A DNA stretch of 64,000 bases from Castanea sativa (GCF_040712315.1 NC_134022.1:4960001-5024000); one strand, 5' to 3'; positions 12,318 to 24,563 are shown, counted from the first letter of the stretch. The notes: generated from the sequence alone by a model not told the origin. Translations and numbers: made by a program.

Positions 12318-12643
12318 ATTATTGTTATTTTAATTTTTCTAATATAAAATTTATTTTGGTATTTTGAGAATTAGCTTTGATGAACTAAAAATTTGATATA
12401 TAAAATAAGCATATTATGGGAATTGTAATAATTTATTTTTAAAAAAGTTTAAATAGTCACTGAAAACCCAATATTCTATAAAGCATGAGATATATAAGCC
12501 CAACCGGACCCATGTGGGTTGGATTGGGTAAGTTTCTACATATGTGATGGGATGAATTGGGTTGGATGGAAAATTTTTCAACTTAACAAGGTTGAGTTGG
12601 GTTGAAAAATCCTCAAATCCGACCCATGCTACTACAACCCTTA
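11933..12643. mobile_element. Degenerate hAT-like element with TAGGGGTGG end
   Basis: The left end is TAGGGGTGGAAA, and the complement of the right end is TAAGGGTTGTAG. The flanking octamers are tagccttg (11925-11932) and tggcctta (12644-12651), matching at 6 of 8 positions, as expected for an aged 8-bp hAT target duplication. The 711-bp interior has no transposase frame. It includes an AT microsatellite (about 12284-12314) and, near the right end, 'gggttgg' and 'ccgaccc' words resembling those in the element at 20414. Confidence 0.55.
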
Positions 12644-12731
12644 TGGCCTTACCAAAGATTGTAACTTTCATTAAGAATTAAACTTATTCACCATGTTACA
12701 TCCCTACATGGGAAGCTATCAGCATTGGGGG

Positions 12732-12987
12732 GTGTGAATCCCCCAAATTGCTATTTTACCAACATACACGCCTAAAATGAGTTTTACCCGGGTATGTATT
12801 GCTAATTTTTTTTAGCAAATGTGAACAATGAATTCTCACATATGCCAACTACTATATCCGTGTGAATCCCCCAAATTGCTATTTTACCAACATACACGCC
12901 TAAAATGAGCTTTACCCGGGAATGTATTGCTAATTTTTTTTAGCAAATGTGAATAGTGAATTCTCACATATGCCAATTACTATATCC
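12732..12987. repeat. Two-copy tandem duplication, 128-bp unit
   Basis: The unit beginning 'gtgtgaatcccccaaatt' at 12732 is repeated at 12860 with only a few substitutions. Each unit contains an inverted pair (ttgctaa ... ttagcaa) and a CCCGGG site. No coding content is seen. The high identity suggests a fairly recent duplication. Confidence 0.9.
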
Positions 12988-14220
12988 GTGTATGCAAAAC
13001 CAAATATATTATTTTATTAATAAATATCTCCTCTTTCTCTCTCATCAATCATGGCCATTGGAAACAAATAATAAAGATAGAATGAAGAAAGAGTAAATAA
13101 AGAATACAAAAAATATATATTAAAATGAAATGGTAAAAGAATAGAGACTGGAATATTGAATGATTGTAAAATAAATTAGTATAATAAATATAGTAACTTT
13201 TTAGATAGTAAAATAGTAATTGCTATGCAAACTCGGATGTAAATGCCCTAAATAATATATGTAGTGTGTATACGAATATATTTCATTGTTATGGTGTGAT
13301 AACCCATCTCATTCCTTCAAATCAACCTTGGAACACTTAGAAATAAATAATAAGAGTTAACAATTGTGTTGCTCCTCGCTTGTTGTAACACTTGAATTAT
13401 AAAAATATAAATAAATAAATAAAAGGAGGAAATAAACTGTGAAAGGAAGAACAAAAGTTAGCTGTTGTTGGAAAAGAGATTTTATGGGCTTTAAAGAAAG
13501 GTTCCAAAATTGGAACATTAGAAGTTCGCGAATTCAAAGGACAGCTTCTAATGGGCTTTAAAGGGCCAAGGTCTTGGTGTGGCCTAATGAGTAGAGCCGT
13601 AAGCCTGTAACCCATTTTCAAGGGAAGCAAAACATATATATCTTCGTCTCAGTTTCTATTTTATTTATTTATTTAGTTTTTTCTTTTACTATTTAAGAGG
13701 AAAACCTAATTATATGAAACATCCACACAGAAAAGTTGAGACTGATATTAATATCCTTTTAGATAGTCTTATCCTAAACCTAATTATATGCCTTAAGGTA
13801 GGCTCAATTTAACCAAAAACTAGAGAACACTTATGCAATTTTTTGAACTCTCTTAATTGGGAAGGACTATTTTAAGTATTTTTCATTTTGTGGATTTAAT
13901 GATGAAATTTTTATTTTTGGATATAATAGTGTATAGACCACGCCACATTATTTAAAATTTTAAATAACGTAATAGTCTTACATTCTGTTAAATTTTTAAA
14001 ATCTAATTTGAAATATGAAATGGATTTATTGTAAATGGAGAGGAGAAAGCTTTGTGCTAATATATTTGTACTGACATCCAGGGGGTGATGAAACTAGCTT
14101 GTGAAAATGGACTAAATGTATTGTAAATGTACAGATAACCATGGCTCTAATTGATGTAAAAAGAGCCGTGTTTATTATATACAAACTATTTTACATAAAA
14201 AGTGACTGACTTAAAGTCAC
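12988..14220. other. Intergenic DNA, no gene seen
   Basis: AT-rich sequence without sustained frames or recognisable repeats. A short moderately GC-rich block at 13440-13630 shows an open frame on the - strand with no domain. Confidence 0.4.
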
Positions 14221-14238
14221 AATTTCAAAGTAAAAGTC

Positions 14239-14489
14239 GCCCCAAGAGGAGTGGCCAGTTGGTAGAGATCCCGCAAGCAAGCACGAGGTCCCTTGTTCGA
14301 GTAGTGGTATTGTTTTGCGCCTCCTTCGCTGGCTCTCATGGGGTGCTAGAGTGAGGTCTGTGGCACCCCGGTCACAGTAGTTATGGCTCAATCTAACATT
14401 CCCTAGCGGAAGGTATCCCAATTAAGTCACGTCCTGGAGGTAAGTCACATATAGTCGCCCCGTCCCCTCTCGTTTATCAAAAAAAAAAA
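14239..14489 (+). mobile_element. tRNA-derived SINE with poly(A) tail and 18-bp target duplication
   Basis: The 5' part contains GTGGCCAGTTGGTAGAG, close to the polymerase III A box of tRNAs. About 30 bp later comes TTGTTCGAGTAG, matching the B box core GTTCGA. A tRNA-unrelated body follows, ending in 'cgtttatc' plus an A run. The flanks are near-identical duplications: 14221-14238 (aatttcaaagtaaaagtc) and 14488-14505 (aatttcgaagtaaaagtc), with one difference. This is a complete, relatively young insertion. It encodes no protein and would depend on a LINE enzyme in trans. Confidence 0.85.
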
Positions 14490-14674
14490 TTTCGAAGTAA
14501 AAGTCACGAACGAAAAGCCGTACTAGTGACCCTGCCTTAACGCGTACGTTCTTGGATTTTGGAAGTACTTTAGACTTGAGTCCACTGGCTGTGGCCCATG
14601 AATAAAGGCCTAGTATTACCGAGCACAATCCAGTAAGTTTCCTCCACGCCTCACGAGGTATTTGTGCTTGGAAA

Positions 14675-14677
<3 letters not shown>

Positions 14678-14720
<43 letters not shown>
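14678..14720. repeat. (AT)n microsatellite
   Basis: About 43 bp of AT dinucleotide repeat directly adjoining the next MITE. Confidence 0.95.
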
Positions 14721-14723
<3 letters not shown>

Positions 14724-14726
<3 letters not shown>

Positions 14727-14898
14727 GTGCTACGTTCACAATATTTTTACAATATTTTTACAACAAATCATAGGTGGTTAGTTGTTATTGGTTCAAATTT
14801 GAACCTAACACTAAGATTACTTTTTTGCCCCAACAATAACAACCAGTAACATCCTGCCACTTAAGATTTGTTGTAAAAATGTTGTGGACATATCATTT
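14724..14898. mobile_element. Fold-back MITE, 'TTTTTACAACAAATC' type
   Basis: The left end includes TTTTTACAACAAATCATAGG. The right end, complemented, includes TTTTTACAACAAATCTTAAG preceded by 'tgtccacaac'. The whole element folds into a hairpin of about 60-bp arms and has no coding capacity. It is related in sequence and layout to the fold-backs at 3941 and 41997. Confidence 0.6.
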
Positions 14899-14924
14899 CT
14901 CTCTCTCTATATATATATATATGA

Positions 14925-15240
14925 ATGGAGTTTAAGTTACACATTGTGTAACTTTAAAAAATGTTACACCATTCAATATTTTTTTAATTGAATGCGAATT
15001 TTGACAAATCTAACTTTAGATTACATTATTTTCATATATTCTACATACTTATAAATTTTCATGGTGATCAAAGATTCATAGTCACGTCATCAATCAATTG
15101 TTAAAATTTAAGTTTTTGTAGTTTAAAATAATGTATAAAATATGAATTTATAGATGGAATAATACATAATATATGATTGACATAAAAATTAATAAAAATA
15201 TTAAGAACATATAGAACATGTAATTCAACAAAAACCCAAC
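14925..15240. repeat. Dispersed repeat family member (MITE-like)
   Basis: It begins with a small inverted pair, 'gttacacattgtgtaac'. It continues with a body of short phrases, including 'acgtcatcaatcaattg' and 'aaaatttaagttttt', resembling in order or complement those at 40530-40850, 42470-42835 and 59361-59745. These look like decayed copies of one non-autonomous family. Boundaries are approximate. Confidence 0.45.
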
Positions 15241-15764
15241 TCTCTCTCTCTTTGTTTGGACTTGGAGGCCAAGTTTTTGGAGCAGCCTTAATTGACCCAA
15301 AGTTCGGTCATGGATGAAGTCTAGGCGTCAGTCAGAGTCTGAAGGTTTCTAAACTACAAAGCAAACTAAAAATCATTGACTTCAGTCTTTAGGTAAGGCT
15401 CAACTTCTTCCCACAATTTTTTAGGTCACTTTAAATGCGACCATAAATCTGCCCTGTAACCAAACTGGGATTCTGAATTAGTCCATTTAAAGGATTTTGG
15501 ACATTAATTAGATTTAGATTGAAGCTGAGAGATCTCATAAACAGAAGTTGAAAGAGTCTAAGCTTTAGGGCCTTTCACATATCTGCCCATGCAAGTTTTA
15601 GGCTGAAGCTCTTAAGAAGTCAAATAGGATTTCCTTAATTGACCAACCGCTTAGATAACCCCTTTTAGAGCATTTGCATAAGTCAATGTAAAATATTGGC
15701 CAAATAACTCCAAAAGTCACCCACATCAATTTGTTTAAAATTACGTATAACTTGTTTATCGTTA

Positions 15765-16309
15765 GAGTATTTGCATTAGTCAGTGTCAAAAAGAAAAAAG
15801 TAGTCAGTATTGCACAATTTTGCTTAAAAACTACTCACAATCACTGTTCATATACATTTTTGCCCTACCCTACCTTCTCTACCATTGGATTCTCTCTCTC
15901 TTCCCCTACCATCTTCCGGACTTTGTTCCTTTGTCAAACCCATCCTAAATCTAGATCTCAAACTCATCAAACCTATATACAAAATCCATATGAATCATCC
16001 AACCCAAATTGTAAAGACGAAGAAGAAGAAGCAACAACTGTGAAGAGCAGCGAAGAAGAAGAAGCAGCATCAACAACAACTGTGAAGAGATAGAGGTGAG
16101 ATGCCAAATCTGAGAGTTTTGAGATATGAAAGAGGAAAGAGAGACACTTAATGAAAATATTAATAAAAAAAAAGAATAAAAATATTATTTAAATAAAATA
16201 GTGTGTATATATGATATAGCTTTTTCTAATAGTGATTTTGTAAAATAGATTAAGTAGGTTCTAATTTTAAAATAGACAAAAAATTTTACAAAGACTGATG
16301 TGAATACTC
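15765..16309. mobile_element. TIR element with GAGTATTTGC ends and TTA duplication
   Basis: The 545-bp element is flanked by TTA (15762-15764 and 16310-16312). The left end is GAGTATTTGCATTAGTCAGT, and the complement of the right end is GAGTATTCACATCAGTCTTT. The trinucleotide duplication and the ends match the 6037 MITE, so it is Harbinger-like. The interior is pyrimidine-rich on the left (CT runs, 15890-15910) and GAA-rich around 16019-16085. It gives an open frame (15731-16093) that overlaps the TIR and looks like low-complexity sequence, not a gene. A truncated relative of the left end starts at about 15668. Confidence 0.65.
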
Positions 16310-18850
16310 TTACACGCATATAAATTTACACGATTACTATTCATGTGTAAACACATGTTTTATTTATTTTTCAATAAATAATCAGATGTAATTTTTTTTA
16401 AGTAATAATATAAAATTAAAAAAGTCGGTTTTTAAAATATACATATTTTACACGACAAAAATTTATAAATTTGGCAGCACCTCTAAGGCTCTTTGGGAGT
16501 CTTAAGAATAAACAAAGATTGCTCCAATGGAACAGTGATCTTTTTTTTCTTTTTTCTTTTTTGGAGAAAATGAACAGTGATCTGTTAAGAACCAAAAATT
16601 GAACACCCCCACCCCTATAATAATAATAATAATAATAACCACACCTTCTTTCTACGAGTGAGTTGATTAGATTCTATTTGTAAATGCCATGAGTCTTTCT
16701 TAGAGAAAAAATCTTACATGAAACAAGGTAGTTTTCCATTAATTGCTCATATATCATATTCACCCCCCCCCCCCCCAAATTTTTTGTAGTCAAGTACTAT
16801 TTCACCTCCATTAAAAGAGCTATCGGTTCACTTTTTTCTTTTTTTGGGAGAAAAAACACGCATACCCAACGATGAGGAAAGAAGTTCTAATATAAATGCA
16901 TACCACAACTCCGCTCAAAAGTCATGATAACTTTTAAGAGAGTATTGTGTGTGATATAACTTGCCCCACCCTCCCTTAAAAGCTATCGGGTCACTTGATA
17001 TAAGAGAAAAAATTTTAAAAGGAAAATAGACAAAAGGTTATCTTTTGTAGGGTCCATTCTTACATTATAAATAACTTCATTGAGTAATTAATAATAATAA
17101 GCTTAAACCCTTAAAATGCATCTTATAATCTCCACATTTGGAATTATTGATTTATTTCTAAATCGGTCTCTCAAATGTTTTAGACTATATTGTATGGATG
17201 AAGTCTATCCCACAATTTTTTTTTTCAGATTGACATAGCCAGTTTGTCTTTAGTAAACTAAGGTCCATCAGTTTTTTTTTCTGACAAAAAAGAAAAAATT
17301 TGTCTCTTTCATTTATTCTATCATATTTTCGTCATTAATCTACCTAAACAAAGTCCTTTTCTTTTCTTTTTTTGTGTAAAAAGACTCCTTTTTACAAGTG
17401 ATAAAGAGGCATTTTATCTTACAAATCTAACTTCTTCTTCTTCTTTATTATATATATATTTTTTTAAGTACAAATCAAACTTTTAATTAATATTCCTATA
17501 AGTGATAATAATATGGCCGAAAAGTCAAAAACAGAGTCCAAGTTAGATGTACCTGTAATGAGGTCCCTCCAACTTGCGTTTAAGAATGAGGATTGCGTCA
17601 CAAACGTTACTTGGGCATTCCTAAAAGCAACTAATCAGTCCAGTGATGCCATTGCCAAAACTCTTATCCTCTTTGATTCCCAAACTGCTCTCAGGCCCAC
17701 GGAATTGTGGATTCCCTGCCCCCAGATTTGTATTTCTTTTAAAGTGAAACTCAAAGGTGTTTAGGCCTCACCAAAACAAAACCAAACACAAAATAACAAA
17801 TTCTCCACTTTCTTTTTTGGATTTTGTTGGTAAAACTGGAAGTGACAGGGTACACATTATTGATTATTTGTGATTTGAAACAAATGCTTTCATTGAAGAA
17901 AAATTAACCACATGAACTGAAGCAACACAATAAGGTTGGCCATGAATCTTTTCAGCATGACATTAGAATATCGTAGGAATCATTGGCCTAAGTATGAATA
18001 TGTTATTTCTTGTCTGTTAGGATTCTAAAATAAATAATGGTATTGTGGACCATAAATGGCTTGTTAAAGTGTAAATGTCAAGCACCTAAACTAATTAATG
18101 TGTTTCTAATAAATCTTCAAAATAAAAGGTTTCTGGCATATGTTGTCCCAAGTTTCTAATTAATATAATTTTGTTACCCATGTTTTATTCAAAATTGCAT
18201 TAGCCTAAGATTTTGTCATGTGAGACATTCTTTGAGAAGAAAATATAGTACTTTTCATTTAATCTTTCGTCTTAACAAAATTTTTAGTCATTAATAAATT
18301 ATTGTTACTATTCTTTTCTATTCAACAAAAGTTAATTGCATTTTATTTTATGACAAAACATTAATTATTGTCATGAGTTTAATGGGGTACATGCATTCAT
18401 GAGCCTTTAATGATGAAAAAAAAAATCAACTTTAAGTTTTTTTTTTTTAAAGGTGGTGTTTACAAATAATTAATATAAGAAAGAAATACATAGAGTTCTT
18501 TTTCATTTTCTTTTTAACAATTCTAAGGACATATCGAATTTTACACTATTGAGTTGTCATCAACATATTAGTTCATCATTGACACTCAACTGTGATTTTT
18601 CTTTTTCCTCTTTTTTTTTTCATTTTTGAAATTGGGAATCCTAGACTTCCTTTTTTCTTCTTTTTGTTGCTTACATTAAATTGGGAGAGATTATTTAAAT
18701 TTGGATTCTTCCAAAAAATATCACTAAAATATAGTTGTCTTGATAATTTATATGATTATTTTCTAAAATTTATATTAAAAAACAAAAACTTTTGAATATG
18801 ACATTCTTGTTCAAGTTTAGTTGTTTTAAAAAAAATTAAACAAAAACCAA
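16310..18850. other. Intergenic DNA, no supported gene
   Basis: AT-rich, with a C14 run at 16763-16776, a TAA triplet repeat at about 16618-16637 and several T runs. An 83-codon open frame at 17513-17764 has protein-like composition but no domain I recognise and no clear splice partners. I do not call it a gene, though a decayed exon cannot be excluded. Confidence 0.35.
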
Positions 18851-18854
18851 AAAA

Positions 18855-19835
18855 CACAAAAAGAAAATTTAATAATACACGCAATAAAAAAAATAGAAAA
18901 AATTATGTGGTTAAGTTAGTCAAAATAATTAAATATTTGTGAGTTCATTCAAACAATTTGTTCATATATTGAATCATATCAATCACAATAATTAATATTT
19001 TCTCTCTTTTAATTTAGTGGCATGTAATATAACCAATTCTCGAATATAATACTAGGTAATAAGTATTATACATAACCTATAAAGATAATTTTTAATAAAT
19101 TATTTTTGTTTGAACTTATAATGTCTAGCATTGTGTAGGACATCCTCTAGTTATTAATATATAACTCCAATTGAAAAAAAAATTATGTACTTTGGATACT
19201 TGAAATTTATCGTCTTTGTCAATCACTCCATGAAACTTCTCTTTTTTTTTTTTTTTGTTGCTAAAGTCTATGGAGGTACATATCTTCTATTAAATCATAT
19301 AATTTAATTTCCACTTTAGGCACACAATATTTTTTCTACTAGCTACTATATTCCTATTAAACACAAAAGAAAATTTAATAATACACATAATAAAAAATAT
19401 AGAAAATAATTATTGATTAAGTTAGTCAAAATAATTAAATATTTGTGAGTTCATTCAAACAAATTTACTCGTATTTTGAATTATATCAATCACGATAATT
19501 CATATTTTCTCTCCTTTTAATAATATATAACATAACCAATTCTCGAATATAATACTACATATTAAGTATTTTACAAAACTATAAAGATAATTTTCTTATT
19601 AAATATTTTTGTTTGAGCTTATAATTTACTCCCACAACATACTCTAGTTAATACATAACTCCAATTGCATAAAAATGATTATTTTAATAAAATTACATAC
19701 TTTAGATACTTGAAATTTATCGTCTTTGACAATCACTCAATGAAAGTACATATATGTCTTCCATTAAATCATATAATTTAATGTCCTTTTTAGGCACAAA
19801 ATTTTTTTCTACTAGCTACCATAATCCTATTACTC
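18855..19835. repeat. Diverged two-copy direct duplication of about 0.5 kb
   Basis: The segment from about 18855 to 19360 is repeated from about 19361 to 19835 in the same order and orientation. Shared markers include 'gaaaatttaataatacac', 'tcaaaataattaaatattt', 'ttctcgaatataatacta', 'tacttgaaatttatcgtc' and 'ttttttctactagctac'. The copies differ by many substitutions and indels, indicating an older duplication. No coding content. Confidence 0.85.
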
Positions 19836-20028
19836 TTTCAATTGTTCATATAATAAACAATAACACTAACATAGGAACCTACCTATTTGTGTAGTAGACT
19901 AAATTTTTTTTTATAAAATCTTAAATTGACTATAAAACAATATTGTTGCGTGAATTGCTTTGTCTTTAATTTATGTTGCAATTTGATAAAGAAGTCATTA
20001 CTTGAATGTGCAATGTCTTGCAAACAAA

Positions 20029-21437
20029 TTTGTTATACAGTTTCAAGTATTCCAAAAAAAAAAAAAAAACTAAAAAATTCAGATTTTAAAACTTTTGAAA
20101 GGCCAAAAAATATTAAAGAATGCCTAAAAATTGAGCACACACACACACACATATATATAACTACACAATAGAGAAACATAAGAGAAAGACGAGTTATCTT
20201 CAAAAAAAATAATTCATGGCTATAATTGTTGAAACCTATCAAACAGTTTCAGATATTGCAAAAAAATGAACCCAAAAATACATATGCTAAAGGCAAAAAA
20301 AAAAAAATCAAGAGATTTAGAGCCTACAAATTCTTGAAAAGAAAAATGTGACTACAGAGTAGATAAATATAAGAAAAAGATGTGTTACCCTAAAAAAAAT
20401 GCATGGTTATAGTTAGGGGTGTCCATCAGAACCCGGAGACCGACCCAGCCGCCCAAACCGCACGGGCTGACCCGAAAACCGTCTGACCTAATGCCCGTGA
20501 CGGTCGGAGACGGGTCTCCGCCACCAAAAACAGATTTAGGCGGGTCGGATGGTGAATTTTCTTCTTCACCACCCGATATACCGGATCTGACCGACGAAAC
20601 GAAGAAAGATCGTCGATTTTATCAAGATTCGTTCAGATCCATCGATATTCCGGTGAGAAGTTTGAAGTTTTTAGTTAGATTCGGTAAAGATCTTGGTTTT
20701 CTTGCTTAGATCCGGTGAAGATATTGGTTTTCTTGCTTAGATCCGGCGGTGAGATGAAGATTTTGCTCTATTTTTACTTAGATCCAGCTTGGTGTGATGC
20801 TTTTGCTTCGATTTTGTTCTGATATGGGCTTTATTTTTGCTTTGATTCTTGCTTGGTGTGGTGCTTTTGCTCAAATTTGGGCTTGATATAATGCTTTTGC
20901 TTAAAGATCGCCAATTCTTGCTTGTGATTTTCTTTAAAATCTGGGCTTGTGTCGTGGGTTTGAGCTTAAATCCGGCAAAGGTTCGATGATTTACCTCAGT
21001 ACTAAGGCTGATTGACCCGACTGTTGTCCACCGGAGACCAATCTGACTCAACCTGAGGTCGTCTGCGGTCGGCGGCGGGTCGTTCAATCCTCCACCCGAT
21101 GTAAGCGGGTCGGTTGCGGGTTGGGCATAAACCCAACCCGAACCGACCCGTGAACACCCCTAGTTATAGTCTTTGAAATTTGCTAAACAATTTCAAATAT
21201 TACGAAAAAATAACTCAAAAATTTAGATGTTAAAACTTCTGAAAGACCAAAAAATATTAAATAATCGATTGCCTAGAAATTATTGAAACAAAACAATACC
21301 ACACACACACAATATATATATAAGAGAAAGATGAGTTACCTTCAAAAGAATCATCCATGGCCATGATACATATGTTAAAAATTCCAAAAGGCAAAAAATA
21401 TTAAAGAATTCGAAGATTCAAAACCTACAAGATAAAG

Positions 21438-21440
<3 letters not shown>
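20029..21440. repeat. Diverged tandem array (about 4 units of 170-200 bp), interrupted by an hAT element
   Basis: Units begin near 20029, 20235, 21163 and 21366. Each contains in order 'cagtttcaagtattcca'-like text, 'tttagatgttaaaac', 'gaaaggccaaaaaatatt', often an AC/AT dinucleotide tract, 'ataagagaaagatgagtta' and 'tcatggctat'. The second unit ends exactly where the hAT at 20414 inserted, and the array resumes at 21163. The last unit runs into a long AT microsatellite. No reading frame. Confidence 0.75.
20414..21162. mobile_element. hAT-like non-autonomous element, TAGGGGTG ends, perfect 8-bp duplication
   Basis: The 749-bp element is flanked by the identical octamer gttatagt (20406-20413 and 21163-21170). 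The left end is TAGGGGTGTCCATC, and the complement of the right end is TAGGGGTGTTCACG, an Ac-like TIR start. It is much richer in GC than its surroundings. Both terminal regions are full of GGGTCGG/CCGACCC words. The middle has repeated 'gatccgg' and 'ttttgctt' phrases and short open frames on both strands (for example 20419-20709), but no transposase. Possibly it carries captured host DNA; that is inference. Confidence 0.85.

Positions 21441-21441
<1 letters not shown>

Positions 21442-21510
<69 letters not shown>
21442..21510. repeat. (AT)n microsatellite
   Basis: About 70 bp of perfect AT repeat that terminates the tandem array. Confidence 0.95.
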
Positions 21511-21513
<3 letters not shown>

Positions 21514-21613
21514 GTTACTAAATAGAGAAGCAGATGTTCAAAACCAAAGTGGTTGCACAAGTATTTTAAAAACATAGCCAAGCTTGGGATAGAGACTTTG
21601 GAATGCCTTAGTG

Positions 21614-22106
21614 TAGGACTATCCACCAGAACCTGACCCACATGACACATCCGTCCAGGCTGAAACAAAAACCAGCCGACCCAGTGCCGGTTATTATCGA
21701 CGGCGGGTCTCTGCCTTTAGCAACCAAGACTGGCGGGTCGGTTGGTAGGTCTTCTTATTAAAATCTAATTCCAACCTACCTAGCTAATCTATACACTGGA
21801 ATTTCGCCGTTTTCCATTAGTATGAGTAGTTCTTCAGACATTTGTTGTTAGACTTATCGAGATCCAACAAGATCTAAACAAATCTATTGTGTTCTAGCCA
21901 GATCTTGTGGAGATCTCGCTAAATCTAGCCATATCTTGGCCGGTTCCAACTAAATTTTGACTAGATCCCTCTTCCCCGACTTCAACCAAGGACCGACTCA
22001 CCCAAACTAACACCTCTTATTGGTCAACGACAAGTCCAAATCTTGGAGACCTTAAGTGGTCGAGTCAGTTTTGAGTTGGGCACAAAACCTACCCATGGCA
22101 ACCCTA
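21614..22106. mobile_element. Degenerate relative of the 20414 hAT element
   Basis: The left end is TAGGACTATCCACCAGAACC, aligning with the TAGGGGTGTCCATCAGAACC start of the 20414 element. The complement of the right end is TAGGGTTGCCATGGG. The flanking octamers are ccttagtg (21606-21613) and ccttggtg (22107-22114), matching at 7 of 8. It is 493 bp, with GGCGGGTC and GACCGAC words near the ends and 'gatcta'/'agatct' words inside, and no open frame of note. Both copies lie within 1 kb of each other. Confidence 0.65.
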
Positions 22107-22860
22107 CCTTGGTGTCATTGTCATTGATGCTATTTTTGATGCTTGGATAGACTGTGGCTACAACTCATGACCCGTTGTCCCTTATTCTGGTTAAGCATGG
22201 TTTGAAAAACAATAAATACCCATATGTAGACCAAGGAAACATAGAGCAAGAAATTTTTTTGTTTTAAGTATTTAGTGTCAGATTAGTCACAAACATAAAC
22301 AAAAAGACCATTTGAAAATCAAACAGATGGACCACTATACAATGAAATGTTGCATTCCCAAACTTTGATAGAAAATTTTACCAACACGGCGAAGCAATGA
22401 AGGATTGCAATGCAAAACCAACAATCTCAAACTTTGTAATTCAAGAATAATATCAATGCAAATTAATTGAATCTCAAATTCACTTCTTTGTATAATAATT
22501 ACACAAATTATTGAATTTTAGAAAAACAATAAAATAAAATAGTAGAATAAAAGAAGGGTCCTTACCATTTTGTGCTGCTCCTTTCTCTAGCAGTACGTTA
22601 TGCCTCCATAATCCTCTTCTTTTAAAGTTAAGAATTCCTAATTTCTTGGCTGCCATTGACCAAAAGAGAAAGCTTTCAAGGGTTAGGGTTTTGGGGTTTT
22701 GAGAGAGAGGTACAGAGAAAGAACAACTTACGGGTTATGGTTTGGGGATGCAATCATGGAATAGTTTGATCTTAGTTTTATAATTGAGTTTTTTAAAAAT
22801 AAAATTTAAAAAATTAAAAAATATTGGTGACATGGATATCTATGAGAGTTGCAAAGCTTA

Positions 22861-23160
22861 TATGGCATACTAACAGAAAGTCAATAAAAAGTCAAAACTT
22901 TCGGCTGTATAGTATTTATAGATTTATAGATTTATCGATGAAGTATGCTTTTAGTATAGTATTTATAGATTTATAGATTTATCGATGAAGTATGCTTTTA
23001 CCTATCATCATGTAAGAGTCGGTAAACTAATTATTGACATTATGGCATAGTAAGTCAATAAAAAGTCAAAACTTTCGGCTATATAATATTTATAGATTTA
23101 TCGATGAAGTATGTTTTTACCTATCATCATGTAAGAACGGGTAAACTAATTATTGGCATT
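22861..23160. repeat. Nested tandem duplication, unit about 120-180 bp
   Basis: A unit starting 'tatggcata' with 'agtcaataaaaagtcaaaac' and ending 'gtaaactaattattg' occurs at 22861-23040 and 23041-23159. The first unit carries an additional internal duplication of about 57 bp containing 'ttatagatttatcgatgaag'. The copies are nearly identical, so the event is recent. Confidence 0.85.
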
Positions 23161-24563
23161 ATGGCTTAAGGAACTTGATTAAGGTGGGGCCTATCCTCGC
23201 TTATGCATGGGGGGACACCTTAATACGTTACTAGTGAAAGAAGGAATAAATAGGCAAAAGAAGACATGGGTATGATAGGAAACGTATATTCAGTAATAAT
23301 GATAACAATTTCAGAATAGTTGGAATTAATTGCAGTGCTCCAAAAGAGAGAAAGCTAATTGAGACAAAGGTGGTCAGTGAGATCCACATCCACCCTCCAC
23401 TTGTTTTGAGTCTGCTTTTTATTAATTTTATGTGCTGCTCCTACATGGCTACCACCACCCACAACAAATTGCCACACTTTTCTCATTTTTATATTTTACC
23501 ATTTGGCCAAACTCTTCTGTGCAGTCAATTTTGGAATATGCACTTTCACGATTATTGCTGGCCGTATTTTGCTTTGCTAGGGTGTAAACAAACTGAAACA
23601 ACCTTTGATGAAGGTTTCAGTATAAAGTGAGTTGTTAAGTACGTTAAAAATGTGAGAAAATTATTAGGTAGTTTCAAAAAACAATGAAATGATACTTCTT
23701 ACTTTTATATATATATATGAATGACAAAAAAATTTAGGTAATTTTGGAATACAATAACGTGATACTCTTTTTATTACATAAATAATAAATTTACCAAAAT
23801 TTTAATTAATGTAGTCCATTATTATGTTAGATTAAGAAGTATGAAATTGCTATATTCCCGAAATTTTGAATAATAATTACTTCACCAACATTGTTTATTT
23901 ATAAATGTGATGTTGGGGCTGCTTTTGAATTCAAGTCCAGGAGCTTGGATATCGAACTTTGGTAATCTCATTTTTCTTACATTTAATTTTCATTAGAGCC
24001 CATTGCACTGTTTAATTTACTCACAAACCTGAAACATTGGTGTCCATTCATATGGGATAAAACCATGCTGCTTTGATTACTCTCTTACTTCCTTGCATTG
24101 AGGAACCTTGCCACACTTTGCCCCATTCCATTATGAGCTCTGATACTACTTATTAGAAAGATAACAAGTAGTTAATATAATATATTGGGACACCACTTAA
24201 TTCACAAGTGTAAACTAATGAATTTATGCTCAACCATGTTATATTAGGTGCTTATTCTTTTTCTAAAATTAAAAAAAAAAAAAAAGTGCTTATTTTTTCA
24301 TTATTATTTCATGTAGTACTGCATTTATATGTGTATACCTAACATAAGAAACATCTTTACTCATTAAGTTACTAATAAAAAGAGTAATTTTTTTTTTTTT
24401 GAGAGAAAAAGAGTCTAAATCAAGAATGAGATTGCTCATTTTTATTACAAAAAGTATAAGAATAAAACATTTTCTCATAACCCTTTTATTAAATTGGTAA
24501 CGCAATTTGTTCCTATTAGTGCAAAATAAAGATGCCATTAAAGATGAGTCATATGAAAATGAC

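Noticed and set aside
14239..14330. Possible tRNA gene because of A- and B-box-like words
   Set aside because: No cloverleaf or acceptor stem; the poly(A) tail and 18-bp flanking duplication show a SINE.
17513..17764. 83-codon open frame with protein-like composition
   Set aside because: No recognisable family, no supported splice partners, AT-rich non-coding context; kept only as a remark in the intergenic entry.
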